Assembly: GCF_021869535.1 (NCBI RefSeq) | Contig: NW_026262739.1 | Location: forward strand, 434,001-498,000 | Source: Mytilus californianus | Taxonomy: Eukaryota; Mollusca; Bivalvia; Mytilida; Mytilidae | DNA: 64,000 nucleotides | Reading direction: 5' to 3' | Part shown: piece by piece, positions 1 through 10,840 of the stretch | Numbering within the stretch: the first letter of the stretch is position 1 | Layout: every line of letters begins with the position of its first letter | The notes under the pieces: model-generated | Database searches by the model: none | What the model was told of the DNA's origin: nothing | What the model saw: only the letters and a program-made list of their open reading frames with translations | Program-made: the position numbers and the translations under genes

Positions 1-4
1 TGTG

Positions 5-172
5 GGAAGTTTCTTCCTTCTGGCTCTTCATTTGAACGCTGTTGTGGAGTGGAGGAAGTTTCTTCTTTCTGGCTCTTCCTTTGAACGCTGTTGTGGAGTG
101 GAGGAAGTTTCTTCTTACTGGCTCTTCATTGAACGCTGTTGTGAAGTGGTGGAAGTTTCTTTTTACCGCCTC
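5..172. repeat. 49-bp minisatellite, 3.5 units
   Basis: Units begin at about 5, 54, 103 and 151 with the shared start GGAAGTTTCTT and a common core TTGAACGCTGTTGTG. The period is 48-49 bp, so the reading frame shifts between units. This makes the ORF running through it unlikely to be a gene. The array may continue left of the window. Confidence 0.85.
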
Positions 173-812
173 CTCCTTTCTGTGGTTACTCTGCAAGAGA
201 TGAAATGTTCCTCTCCGACTCGCATTTTCAAGGCACAGTCGGTGGTGTCGGAATGTAGTTCATTACATCCGTCCCGAGACCCCGCTATTCCGTGTGCACT
301 CGTCTCCAATCTTAATCGACTAGGATTGTCAGTTTTCCTATCGAAGATCGGTGGTTTTTACCGGCTTCCACCACCAATAAAAACTGGCCGGCACGAAATA
401 ACCTAAATGCGGTGCTTTAAAGTGGCGTTAAAAATATGTTAGTGGACAGTCTTCAAAAGACAAACTTTCTTATGTAAATGCAAACTGTACAAAAACCCTT
501 TCTACATTTTACTGCATTTGATTGAAAATTGAAGTCCAATCAAATAATTCTTATTGTAAAGTCCAATTAAATAATTCTTATTGTAAAGTCCAATACAGAA
601 ATAAATATTGCTGAGATTTCAATAAATGCATGGCATATTTTCTCGATTTTGAAATATTTCTACCATTTTACTTGTTTGGCCATCCAACAAGGTCACTAAC
701 AACTCCTGTAATGTAATGATGTTATTATAATATTATATTTAACATTTCCATTAAAGCGGGAGGTTTGGCATGCCACAAAACTAGGTTCAACCATCCAATT
801 TTTCTTAAAATG
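173..812. other. non-coding AT-rich stretch
   Basis: No convincing gene is visible. A short direct repeat around 535-595 (AAGTCCAATYAAATAATTCTTATTGT) occurs about 2.5 times. The right end is the target-site duplication of the first dispersed element. Confidence 0.5.
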
Positions 813-1233
813 ATTGATTGTTGGTTGCTTAACGTCCAGTGGCAAATATTTCATGCATATTCAGGACGAGAACAAGTTCACAATAAATACAGTAGGTAGG
901 TTCTGTAATAGATCAAGGGATTAAGGTCGGAGAAATTTAGACTGCCACGGGAAATGAGGGTATATTGGATAGGGACAGAAATTTAGCCTTGCAACAGGTC
1001 ACCTACGGACCCCTCAAAGAGTTGTTGCAAGGGTTCTTAACGTGCAAAGAGCGTGGCACTCTCTTTACACGAGGCATCGGATTTAACGTCCCCATTCTGA
1101 CCGGACGTGGCTGCAAATTTGTACATCCCGCACAGCCGAACGGACGCCCCACTTTAGCACGGGTTTTACTGCCGGTCGGAGGAAGACCAATGGTGACCAT
1201 ACTTCTATTCCCCAGTCACCCTTGGGGGGATTC
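813..1233 (-). mobile_element. SINE-like element, copy 1
   Basis: Full-length 421-bp copy. Read on the minus strand it starts with CCCCCCAAGGGTGACTGGGG and ends in ACGTTAAGCAACCAACAATC plus an AATC tail. It is flanked by the 11-bp duplication TTCTTAAAATG at 802-812 and 1234-1244, so it inserted by target-primed reverse transcription. No protein function is credited to its internal ORFs. Confidence 0.93.
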
Positions 1234-1407
1234 TTCTTAAAATGTCCTGGACCAAGTCAGGAAAATTGCCATTGTTAAATTGTAGTTCGTTTCTGTGTGT
1301 GTTGCATTTTAATGTTGTGTTTCTGTTGTGTCGTAGTTCTCTTAAATTTGATGCGTTTCCCTCAGTTTAAGTTTGTAACCCGGATTTGTTTTTTTTCTAA
1401 ATCGCAG

Positions 1408-1575
1408 AGCAAAATCAAATGAAAACGAATGGACAACAAGTGTCATGTTCCCGACTTGGTACAGGCATTTTCAAATGTAGAAAATGTTGGATTAAACCTG
1501 GTTTTATAGCGCTAAACTTCTCACTTTGTACGACAGTCTCGTCAAATTCCGTTATATTTACAATGATGCGTGAAC
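1408..1575 (+). repeat. dispersed bivalve repeat (GACTTGGTACAGGCATTTTC family)
   Basis: This stretch matches 43315-43450 and 49440-49745 in the same window. Shared blocks are GACTTGGTACAGGCATTTTC, a TATAGCGCTAAAC core and the ending CAAATTCCGTTTTATTTACA. I recognise the family as common in mussel genomes, but I do not know its class. Confidence 0.75.
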
Positions 1576-2196
1576 TAATTAGACTTAATAAATAAAATAG
1601 TCAAATTTTGATACATTTTACAGTTAACTTTTTGAAAATTGTATTACTAGTATATGTTACTTTAAATCGACCATATTTCATAAATAATTGTATAAACTGT
1701 TACATCAAATCTACAGCTGTTTTATTAACATGTTTAGTACATTTAACTGTAAATTTGACATTTTTTTGGATAATTGTGATAGATATTTCATCATATCGAT
1801 CTTTTTTTCAAATGACTTTATTCAATGTAAACTTGAATGGGCTACTTTCTTTATTGAAAATTGCATTACATTTTACAAGAATCAACTTCTTTTTAAGATA
1901 TTGTATTAGATATTACCTTAAATCGACCATATTTTATAGATAACATGTAACATATAAGTTGTCAAGACTTCCTGGTCCAAATGAAGAAAAATACATGTCT
2001 TTGAAGATAGAGATGCATATTTGCAAAATTTCACAGGAACAATAGAAAGGTTTTTTTTACCGCAATGAAAGGCTGTACACATAGTGCAAGTATTCGTTCG
2101 AGGAGTCATAAATCAAGACATAGAAACAGTGGAAGTCAAATTTCTGTGCTGAGCAAAATTTCACCAAAAAATAATAGAACACCAGTGTAAATCCGA

Positions 2197-2547
2197 ACTA
2201 GAGACCCAGAGAGAGGCGTTACGAAAGAAAAGGGAAATAAAACTACCTACAGTCCTATTGCAAATAGAAGAGGATTTAAAGTTAAAAACAAACATTGCCG
2301 TTGTCGACGCCATAGAGAAGATTAGGTGAAAATGAAAAAAAATGAAGAGTCTGAAGGATCAAACACTTTGAAACAGCTAGTAATAGAAGTGAACAACGAC
2401 ATATTGATAATAAATAAGGAGACTTGTGTTGTAAAGTTGAATCCTGCAGCAGTCTTTCGATTCGAAAACCAGGAAATTTTTGGTAAAGTGTTTCACAGTG
2501 CAGGTATGAAAGAGACACTGAATCAAAATTTCGATGAAAAAAAATAA
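2197..2547 (+). pseudogene. charged coding-like relic, function unknown
   Basis: One frame from 2197 encodes a charged, Lys/Glu-rich, coiled-coil-like stretch of about 42 residues that ends at a TGA near 2326. A second frame (2326-2547) continues with ATGAAAATGAAAAAAAATG and 73 codons. The composition resembles the coiled-coil part of a gag-like or structural protein, but no motif identifies it. It may simply be an AT-rich chance frame. Confidence 0.25.
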
Positions 2548-2886
2548 TAATTCAATTTCATTGAACCTGATAAAAGTGAAAAAAATATGTTGGACAAATA
2601 CATAAACAGCAACACAGATAATGTAAAATACGTATGCTGTAGCCAATCCTGTATATATGAAACGACCCGACTAACAATATAAGAATTATAACAATACAGA
2701 TGCTGTGAGTGCAATTGTAAATATAAATGTAACCGAAACGACTCAAAAATGGATGTAAATATTAATTTTTATTTATGTATATATTTTCTTTATTTATGCA
2801 ATGCACTAAGATTATGCCGCGTTAGAAGTGACTGTGAGGGGAGAAGCAGTGTTAATGCCACAGGACATGCAAGAATCTCATTTTAA

Positions 2887-3300
2887 CACAAATGGACTGA
2901 TTGTGCGAGCGACCTCCTATTACATAAAGTAGGAATTTCAAAATCAGGACGGCCGATTGATGACGGGAACTGCCATTTTAACGGACTATCAATGGCATTA
3001 TTCGGAAAAGAGTTGTACGCGACTTGGATCCGTGTAAGAACCTGCATACACATGTGTCTGAATAAAGCCAGTTACCTCAAAAAGGAAATTTTCTTACGCA
3101 TTCTCTTTTCGCCGACTTTTGAAGAAGCCATTATGGAATGTGCCACCGATAGGTCTTGGTCCTCAGCTTCGACTATGAAGGCTGCTGCTGACGCTTTTGG
3201 TTTTTCGATCAATTCTGTTTATCCTCCAGTTAATGACAAAAAAATGTCAATAGTTCCAATATATCTGTCTTGTGATTATGTGAAGGAGTCAAAACTTTAA
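2887..3300 (+). CDS. OTU/vertnin-like protein fragment (single exon)
   Basis: The frame is open from 2887 to the TAA at 3298-3300 (137 codons); the first ATG, at 2992, lies inside the conserved region, so the piece is probably an exon joined to upstream sequence. It contains DDGNCHFNGLSMALFG, the catalytic-Cys block of OTU-type cysteine proteases (DGNC, with Cys as nucleophile). This is followed by the ELxxxWIRVRTCI helix typical of OTU/vertnin-like proteins, and later SVYPPVND, a motif I associate with vertnin-like OTU families. The canonical DGNCLF is DGNCHF here. The later catalytic His region is not visible. OTU proteases remove ubiquitin, but many bivalve OTU-like exons belong to transposon-associated ORFs. 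The assignment to the superfamily is moderately firm; the intactness of the gene is not. Confidence 0.6.
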   Translation, partial: HKWTDCASDLLLHKVGISKSGRPIDDGNCHFNGLSMALFGKELYATWIRVRTCIHMCLNKASYLKKEIFLRILFSPTFEEAIMECATDRSWSSASTMKAAADAFGFSINSVYPPVNDKKMSIVPIYLSCDYVKESKL

Positions 3301-4107
3301 AAGTATCATATTTACATTTAACATGTTTAACACAGTATTCATAATCAAATGCAAGAAATTCAGAGGACACAAACATACGAGAAAAATTCAATCTACATGG
3401 CAAAATAATAAATAAAAATCACACCAAAATGAAAAAAACCTTGCTAGTATCCTAGCAAGCATTTTAACAATTTTAATGCCAACGTTGGCCCAACAAATGT
3501 TTGCTACCTAGGTAGACATTAACTTTATTTTGGATTCTAGTAGATTTATCTGTGAAAGTGTAAATGTACTGATGCTTGCTACACAAAAGAATACATAACG
3601 AGGGAGAGTAAGCAATGTAAGAAGCCTGAGTATGTGTTGACCAGACCACTAATTAACACATATTAGTGACAAATGTCACAGAAAAGTTCTAAGGTACTCG
3701 ATATTCTTCTTGACATGATGCGGTTCTTCGGCTGGTAGAAATGAAATGACACGATTCAGATCGGTCCCCAGATTTGCAGGTTTTAAGGAACGTGTGCAGG
3801 GGAGTCATCTAACACAGCAAACTTATTTTGCGAGTAAAGTCCTTTCTGTTTCGGACTCAGCTGTACTGGTGTGTTTTTACCACCTCGACCACTAAACCGG
3901 GTTCTCCATCAGATTTTTGTGAGGATGATCTTGATGGCGGTTTGGTGTCTATCATCTCGTCCAAATCACGGAGAGGAGACGGTAGTCTAGTTAGCTTATT
4001 TTGTTAATTTTTTAGATGACTTATTTGTAGACGAGTGACCAGTGGAGGTTTTGGTAACTTTCATTGAACATTGTAATCTATATACTGTTTATAAACTAAT
4101 CTGACAA
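3301..4107. other. intergenic or intronic stretch with one coding-like patch
   Basis: Mostly AT-rich and featureless. Around 3882-4010 the plus strand has an Asp/Ser-rich frame of about 42 codons (GSPSDFCEDDLDGG...) ending in TAA. It could be an upstream piece of the MULE-like relic that follows, but nothing proves it. Confidence 0.35.
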
Positions 4108-4994
4108 ATGCCGCCAAGGAACGACCCAAAGAAAAAAAACCAAATCATTCAAACTTTTTTAACTTGTTAGAAGCTTGGCAATGTAAAAGCGACCCATACC
4201 CGCGATGGAAAAATCCATTGCCCTTTGAAAGACAATTCCAAACAGACAGTTGATAACCCGGATGATTTGTTTAAATTGGGTGTGGACTCCGTCGATTATG
4301 GCTCTCTTGGGATCGGGAATCTTGAATAGGTCAGGCCGGGAAGACGAATTTCGCAACATGGAGGACATGGCGTAGATGTAACTTCAGTCAAGGAGGGAAA
4401 TTCATCAAATCGTGTTTCTAGTTAAGTTATTGTTACAGCTCATTCTAGTTTTGTAAATTGTGATAATGGAGAAAATTCTATTGATGCTAGTGTGTGAGAT
4501 ACAAAAAAAAATGAATCTGAAATCAAATAGTTGCAATTCTGTTAAATTCTGACAAACAGAAGATTTTCCCAAGTCAGCGGGATATATCTAACTTCGTTTA
4601 TGGTGCCAAGTTGAAGGGATTGAAGGCCAATTATGACCAGGAAAACTTAATGGCCCATGTTGATTTCTGGCAGAAAGACAGGCCAGAAGATTAGTTTCTT
4701 TTCTCCGGTTCTGATGTGAACACAGAAGATACTGGAGACTCAACAGGTTTCTTCTTCTTATACCAATCAACATGGCAACAACGACTGCACAACCTTTATG
4801 GCAATGAGATATGTCTTCTAGATACTACATACAGAACAACACAATACTTTATTAATACATACAGAACAACACAATACTCTATTACAACATACAGAACAAC
4901 ACAATACTCTATAACTACATACAGAACAACACAATACTCTATAACTACATACAGAACAACACAATACTCTATTGCATATCATGAAGTAAAATAA
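4108..4994 (+). pseudogene. MULE-like transposase relic with stops and a frameshift
   Basis: Two frames carry protein-like sequence. The first (4108 to about 4430) starts with a basic MPPRNDPKKKNQ and has internal TAG stops. The second (4560-4994) contains AHVDFWQKDRPED, a TAG at 4692-4694, then STWQQRLHNLYGNEICLLDT and TYRTTQY. The block WQxxLLxxYGNEIxLxDATYKTT is what I know from metazoan MULE-type transposases with zinc-finger/SWIM domains, where the Asp of the LLD-T-TY motif is the first catalytic residue. Downstream of this motif the coding sequence dissolves into a 30-bp minisatellite and stops at 4992-4994. The remaining DDE residues are absent. It is a dead fragment; family identification rests on this one motif. 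Confidence 0.55.
4826..4975 (+). repeat. 30-bp minisatellite, 5 units
   Basis: Five units of exactly 30 bp start at 4826, 4856, 4886, 4916 and 4946 (TACATACAGAACAACACAAT then ACTCTATAAC). The unit encodes ten codons beginning T-Y-R-T-T-Q-Y in frame with the transposase relic, so it is an expansion of that gene's own codons. Confidence 0.95.
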
Positions 4995-5520
4995 CAAAAA
5001 AAAAAACACCAGAAAAAATTCAAAACAGCAAGTCCATAATTATAATGCAATTATTTTGTATCAATGGTTTTAATTGGATGACAGTAAGGGTAAAATTTTC
5101 TCCGTGTCTGTAACTAAGGAAGCCGACCTAGTTTAGAGACCAAATAATCCTAGAAGATCAGGATCGAAGTTTTATTAGGTAAACAGAAGTAGGTGTCTAT
5201 GGAGTCTTTGCCACGAGTGATCATATATATGTTTACCATACTTCCTTATTAAGTATCCTATAATATTTTAAAAATGAATATTTCTGTTTCAACCACGAAG
5301 TCTCGGTTGCTCCTTTCTCTGCATAACAATTGTCAAACACTTCCCCAAGAATAGTGAAGAAGTGCACGTTTACGATCATTGTTTTCAATATTCAGAACCA
5401 CAAATATCGTTCCAACCTACATATCATCAATCAATTGCATACGGATGTTTATAAATATAGTTCAGTTTAAGCAATAGTTCTTACTAAAAAAAGACTTTAA
5501 ATACTAAAGACAGTTTTCGT
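4995..5520. other. AT-rich stretch without a recognised gene
   Basis: No motif or credible long frame seen on either strand. Confidence 0.4.
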
Positions 5521-5991
5521 TCACAAATTAAATAGAAATCCATAATCATAAACCATACACGTGCCTTTTGAAATCTTCTTTGCATCAACAGCAATTTCAA
5601 AGGTTTTGCCTTCATTTTGCATTGACAGGGTCTCTACAGTTTTTTTCGATGGTACCACATTTCTTCTATCATAATTTTCAGAAATTTTGCGAATGCTTCA
5701 GATCTACCAGCCTGCTTTAATGAGGATATAACAGTTGGGGTTAGTTGTATTATGTCATCACCAAACTCCAAAATACCTTAAATAAATAGATAAATTCATC
5801 TAAAGTCAACTTTGCCTTTTGAAGTTGAAACCTTAGTTTCTTAATAATAGAACCTGTGCTCAATGGAACATCAACTGTTGCCACAGTGGAAGAATATGTT
5901 GGTAACACAGGAATATTGAACTGCTCAACTAGTTATTCTCTAGTAGGGAATGCCAGTCAATTTGTTAAGAGTCCGGCGTTGCAAAACTTTT
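5521..5991 (-). pseudogene. unidentified gene relic, cut by LINE copy A
   Basis: Read on the minus strand from the LINE junction, successive frames encode VLPTYSSTVATVDVPLSTGS, then a Lys-rich helix ending TLDEFIYLFK, then GILEFGDDIIQLTPTVISSL, and finally EIAVDAKKISKGTCMVYDYG before the TGA at 5521-5523. The pieces join across two one-base frame changes (near 5780 and near 5690) and two in-frame stops near the junction. Composition and continuity indicate a real former protein, but I recognise no family. There is no ATG in register, so it is an internal or terminal exon. LINE copy A begins directly at its 5' side. Confidence 0.5.
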
Positions 5992-7477
5992 GCTCTGCAA
6001 GGAAGTCCTACATACAGATTCTCGATGCTGTGCATCACCAGGGTTTGCGTATCTGTCTTGGCGCCTTTAAAACCTCACCAGTAGAGAGTCTGTTTGTAGA
6101 GGCTGATGAGCAATCACTCTCTAACAGACGTTTGAAGCTTGGACTTCAATATGCTGTCAAACTAAAAGCATATTCAGATAATCCTGCCTACAGCTGTGTT
6201 TTTAATCCAATTTATGAAGATATTTTTGCAAAACATGAAAATAAAATTCCTCCGTTAGGTCAACGTTTAAAACCACATTTAGCTACTTTTGATTTAAAAT
6301 CTGTTGCTCAAGTTGCAAATGTCCTCCATGGGAACTTCCCAAACCAAAAATGTTATTTGATCTCCGTGAACACAATAAAAATGACACAAATCCTCTTTTA
6401 ATTCAGCAACACTATGCTGAAATTAAAGCCAATTATTCAGATTTTTCAACTGTCTATACTGATGGATCAAAAGATGGTGACAGAGTTGCATCTGCTGCTG
6501 TCTTCAGGGACAGAGCTGCAACTCTCCGTTTGCCATCTGATGCATCGATCTTTACTGCTGAAGCAGAAGCAATAATTTTGGCTTTGAAATTTATTGCTTC
6601 TTCAGATAAATCCAAATTTATTATATGTTCTGATTCACTTTCATGCTTACAAGCTATACAAAAGACTAAAATTAAAAACCCAACAATTCTCAAAATTTTA
6701 TATGTAATGAGGAATTTAAAAATTCTTCTTAAAGAAATATTATTTCTATGGGTGCCGAGTCATGTTGGAATCCTTGGAAACACAGCTGTAGACCTTGAGG
6801 CAAAGAATGCCCTGGGTGACCCTTTATCTAACTGTGATATACCATATACCGATTTTAAATCTAATATTAGAGAATATGTTTTTAATATATTGAAAAATGA
6901 ATGGAGTAAAAAAGATGGTAATAAATTACATGAAATTAAACCTAATTTATGTAAACCTTTCAATAATTTTATGTGCAGAAAAGATCAGTGTGTTATTTCT
7001 AGATGTCGTATTGGTCATACTAGAATAACACACGAATATCTTTTAAAAAATGAAGTAGAACCACAATGTATACCTTGCAACTGCAAGTATACTATTAAAC
7101 ATGTTTTAATCAATTGTATTGACTTTGCTGATATTCGTAAGAAGCATTTCAATGTCAATAATATGTATGATTTATTTAATAATGTTTCATTTACAAATAT
7201 TGTTTCATTTTTAAAAGAAGTTGGAATATATTCTAAAATATAAAAATGTTATTATATTTAAAACGATTTAAAATTTTTATCACGTTATCTTAATGTTCAT
7301 TTTTATTTGTAAATAATCAATTTGCTTTAATCTAGAATTTTAGTTTATTGAAGGACCTTTTGTCTGATTTTAAGAATATGCTTTAAATTGTAAAAAATAT
7401 TCGAATTAGCTCTCGCCGCGATATAGCCTTGTTGTGCTAATGCGGCGTAAAGCAACCAACAATCAATCAATCAATCA
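5992..7477 (+). mobile_element. LINE copy A, 5'-truncated, RNase H-bearing (I/Nimb-like)
   Basis: The copy starts at GCTCTGCAAGG, in the connector between RT and RNase H, and runs to a 3' UTR and (AATC)n tail. Compared with the long copy at 56693-60300 it has lost seven bases near 6320, which shifts frame between the codons at 5992-6340 and the RNase H frame (about 6350-7243). The RNase H motifs remain: YTDGSK, the TAEAEA glutamate block, CSDS and NTAVDLEA, plus a C-terminal CIPC...H...C knuckle. RNase H-bearing non-LTR elements belong to the I group; placement as Nimb or Ingi needs a tree. The 3' end has a CGCCGC/GCGGCG stem (7414-7419 with 7442-7447), a likely reverse transcriptase recognition structure. 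Confidence 0.9.
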
Positions 7478-8324
7478 ATCAGATTTTTCAACTGTCTGTA
7501 CTGATGGATCAAAAGATGGAGACAGAGTTGCATCTGCTGCTGTCTTCAGGGACAGAGCTGCAACTCTCCGCTGGCCATCTGCTGCATCCATCTTAACTGC
7601 TGAAGCAGAAGCAATTATTTTGGCTTTGAAATTTATTTCTCCTTCAAATCAATCCAAATTTATTATATGTTCTAAATCACTTTCATGCTTACAAGCCATA
7701 CAAAATACTATAATTAATAATCCAACAATTCTAAAAATTTTATATGTAATGAGGAATTTAAAAATTCTTCTTAAAGAAATAATATTTCTATGGGTGCCGA
7801 GTCATGTTGGAATCCTTGGAAACACAGCTATAGACCTTGAGGCAAAGAATGCCCTGGATGACCCATTATCTAACTGTGATATACCATATACCGATTTTAA
7901 ATCTAATATTAGAGAATACGTTTTTAATATATTGAAAAATGAATGGAGTAAAAAAGATGATAATAAATTACATGAAATAAAACCTAATTTAGGTAAACCT
8001 TTCAATAATTTTATGACCAGAAAAGATCAGTGTGTTATTTCTAGATGTCGTATTGGTCATACTAGAATAACACACGAATATCTTTTAAAAAATGAAGTAG
8101 AACCACAATAAAAGTGAGAATGGAAATGGGGAATGTGTCAAAGAGACAACAACCCGACCATAGAACAGACAACAGCAGAAGGTCACCAACAGGTCTTCAA
8201 TGCAGCGAGAAATTCACAATGTATACCTTGCAACTGCAAGTATACTATTAAACATGTTTTAATTAATTGTATTGACTTTGCTGATATTCGTAGGAAGCAC
8301 TTCAATGTCAATAATATGTATGAT
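7478..8324 (+). mobile_element. LINE copy B, fused head-to-tail behind copy A
   Basis: Copy B begins at GATTTTTCAACTGTC in the RNase H domain, immediately after copy A's AATC tail, with TCA shared at the join. The RNase H frame is open to 8109, apart from a few substitutions such as YTDGS to CTDGS and CSDS to CSKS. The latter replaces a catalytic Asp, so the domain is probably inactive. A 105-bp dispersed repeat interrupts the C-terminal knuckle at 8110-8214. The copy stops at ATGTATGAT (8324), so it lacks its own stop, UTR and tail. Confidence 0.88.
8110..8214 (+). mobile_element. 105-bp dispersed repeat inserted in LINE copy B
   Basis: The insert GAGAATGGAAATGGGGAATG... is bounded by CACAAT at 8104-8109 and 8215-8220, a 6-bp target duplication. 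The same sequence in reverse orientation lies at 46606-46712. I recognise it as the start of a common mussel repeat. Confidence 0.85.
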
Positions 8325-8349
8325 GTAGGGTCCTCTTGATTTTTCTCAT

Positions 8350-9258
8350 CCTAAAGATTCTGTGTAACCTCCTCCTTAGGTGTTACCACTACCTCTGGAG
8401 CCTCTTCCTTAAGTGAAACCACTGCCTCTGGAGCCTCCTCCTTAAGGGTGACCACCGCCACGACGCGCAGAGCTTTTCTACCACTGGGGATCCAAAACGA
8501 TCACACAACTGCCTGACTCGGCCCCAGCGGAAACCAAGTTGTCTAAATTTGGTGTTGCCAAGAACATCCTGTTCATTCTTTGCAGCACCTCAAGGCTGAG
8601 ATTGTCCTCCCTTTTACTATAGTTCTCCGAGAACATCATGTCCTAATGGGACGGCGTCAAGAAATGTAGTACACTGGACATTACCCTTCAATGTAGGATA
8701 CAGACAGGACTGTATCTTAAACCAGGCCTGTGTAGGCAATCCCATTTTCCTACAGACAGTCCTTAAGACAGGCATCTCCTCTCTCGCTTGGGGATAACCA
8801 GCAGACACTCTGGAATTTCTCCTCAGAAACTGGACCATGTCCTCATAGGGGGCGGAGGCCAGACCAGTTAACCACTGTGCCAAAACCAATACCATGTGTC
8901 CTCTATAGCGGTGAAATCCGGAATCTCTCATTAGATGCGGCTCCTGAGTGGGGACAAACATGTATGACAAATGCTCACCCAATACGTTTCTCTTGACACC
9001 CCTTTTCATAACTGGGCAACCGCGCACAGGGCATCGTTGGTCCCTTTGGCTTAATACATTTATGTATGAGCGCTCCATTTTGCCACTTCTGGGGCATCTA
9101 TAATCATAGATCCCCTCAGGCTCTGCACTATCGCCCACCTCGTCGTCTACACGATCTTCTACCAGAGGCAAGGCTGCCTGTTCAAGTATAGGCAAAGTTG
9201 CCTGTAGGACTGGAGGCAAGGTTGCCTGTTCTCCATGGACATTGCGTGTATCATTCAT
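8350..9258 (-). pseudogene. zinc-finger-like coding relic, family unknown
   Basis: From ATG at 9256-9258 a 213-codon frame runs to 8617. Its N-terminus holds three imperfect Leu-Pro repeats (QATLP, QAALP). The middle has a Cys-rich block, RCPVRGCPVMKRGVKRNVL followed by GEH, which fits a CxxxxC...H metal-binding knuckle; then comes a helical LAQWLTGLASAPYEDMVQFL segment. A one-base change near 8640 moves the sequence to a frame with ENYSKREDNLSLEVLQRMN. A second change leads to an acidic tail of three 11-residue repeats (LKEEAPEAVVS) ending at TAG 8350-8352. The frame upstream of the ATG is the next relic with a single stop between, so both may be one former ORF. It resembles a transposon accessory protein only in style. 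Confidence 0.5.
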
Positions 9259-9264
9259 TTTTCG

Positions 9265-10140
9265 TTAATCCTCCGTGTAATGCTCATCACTGATCGTGCG
9301 TGTGGTCAGTTTGAATTTTAGAAGGTCTGTACGTGCAAGATGTTGTTGAAAAATGTGTTGATTTGGCTTGTTAATAGCCTCAATGAATACTGTATCTGGT
9401 CTTTGTGGAAGAAGACGAGCTTGTTTGCTTATAATAGAGTCTTGTTTTTGATAGCTATATATCTTTTAGCCGTTTGACTGCTGAGCATTGAATTTCAGAA
9501 TTGCATTGTTAACAATCCAGCCAGGTTTCCTATTTGATGTACCAACGGAAATTCTACGCAGATTACCAAAACTTCTCTCCTCATTTTCTGTTAATATGGC
9601 CTTGGTATTGAAGATTCTAGCAGTTTCTCTGTGGAAATGAATGCCGCAAAATTGACGAATAGTCATCTTAGGAATAATTTGACGGCACAGCATGGCAAAA
9701 AGAAGAAAAAAAATTAATAGCCGAAGCAGTTGTTTTGTTGACCTGGTATTAAAAGGGCTGTATGCTTTTGTTCTATCGACCAGCGAAAAAACAGATCAAC
9801 AAATTCTTTGCTGATGCTACATTTCTCGTTCAAATTTGTGATGAATTTGGCCAGCTGAATCATAACACGACGGGCCTCAGAGCCTTTTACTTGGTGTTTT
9901 CCCCCAACAGTTTTTATTTTATTTGCAGCAAATTTTGCAAAATCATTTTGTACGTTATTTTCAATGTGTGAAGGGAGTTCTTCTATGATGTTTTTAACTA
10001 CATTTTATATATCATATTGAGGTTTATTGTGTAAAATTTCATAGGTTTCCAAATTCAGGGTTTTTGTTAAGAGTTTCCTGGATTTATCATAAGTAATGCT
10101 GCAGGTCTTGTTACACCATGCATCAGTTCTGTTAACTCAT
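9265..10140 (-). pseudogene. unidentified coding relic, contiguous with the previous one
   Basis: Minus-strand frames give continuous protein-like sequence of about 280 residues in four blocks. These are an N-terminal stretch with KTLNLETYEILHNKPQYDI; a stop, then IIEELPSHIENNVQNDFAKF through EFVDLFFRWSIEQK to a TAA; after a frame change, the frame at 9466-9693 (KPGWIVNNAILKFNAQQ); and after one TAA, ARLLPQRPDTVFIEAINKP up to TAA 9265-9267. The last stop is only two codons before the ATG of the 8350-9258 relic and in the same frame. I do not recognise the family. The long protein-like stretch and regular breaks suggest an old transposon or host ORF now dead. Confidence 0.45.
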
Positions 10141-10840
10141 CTTTCAATGTACTTCTGTCCATATTGTCTGTGTTTACATTCCTGCATTCCAGTTCTATAA
10201 TAAGCTCTGCCCTTTTTAACTCAACAAATGGATTAAAATTGCCACTCTAAATTTTTAACCAAACCTCTCCTCCAAATACCAACCTCCGCCTTTCTTCTAG
10301 ATGTAGAAATTTTATTTTTATGCAAGCTTCAAAAAAAATATGATTTTTATGAATGCACTACACAGAGACAGCTGTAATTTCCACCTCTTTGCTGCCCAGC
10401 TTCAAACTGGCGATCTGGATTATCATCAGAAAAAAACCCGTATGGTATCGAAAAACAACCTTTTTTGAAATAAACTGGGTTCATTTAGGGTCAATATGTC
10501 ATCCAGACGAGTGTCGATATAAGTGAATTGATCAGCATCTGTAGATGCTGCAAAATTTGATTATTTATTAATATTTAAAGATTAATTATCAACCCATCCC
10601 ACACACCCACCCCTCATTCCAAAAATAAATTGTGATTTTTCAAGTTTAACGGAAACTGTAAAAGATATTTGGTATGCATTGCACATTCAATAGACAATTA
10701 ATGCAATGCCCCCTCAGTCATGGTTTTGACGATTGATTGCTTTAACGATTCCGCATGTTTAAGCTTTTGATGGGTCATTTTTTAAAGGAATCAGTAGTAA
10801 TTTGTCAATAATGTTATAAATGTTGTTGTATAGGTTGTCT
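10141..10840. other. AT-rich stretch without a recognised gene
   Basis: No motif or convincing frame on either strand. Confidence 0.4.

Noticed and set aside
2-406. 134-codon ORF at the left edge
   Set aside because: Its first part is a 49-bp repeat whose period shifts frame, and the rest has no motif.
4826-4975. CRISPR array
   Set aside because: The 30-bp units are contiguous with no spacers, and the genome is eukaryotic.
6454-6693. reverse-strand ORFs in the LINE copies (also at 55245, 57475 and 54975)
   Set aside because: They mirror the conserved RNase H coding frame and recur in every LINE copy.
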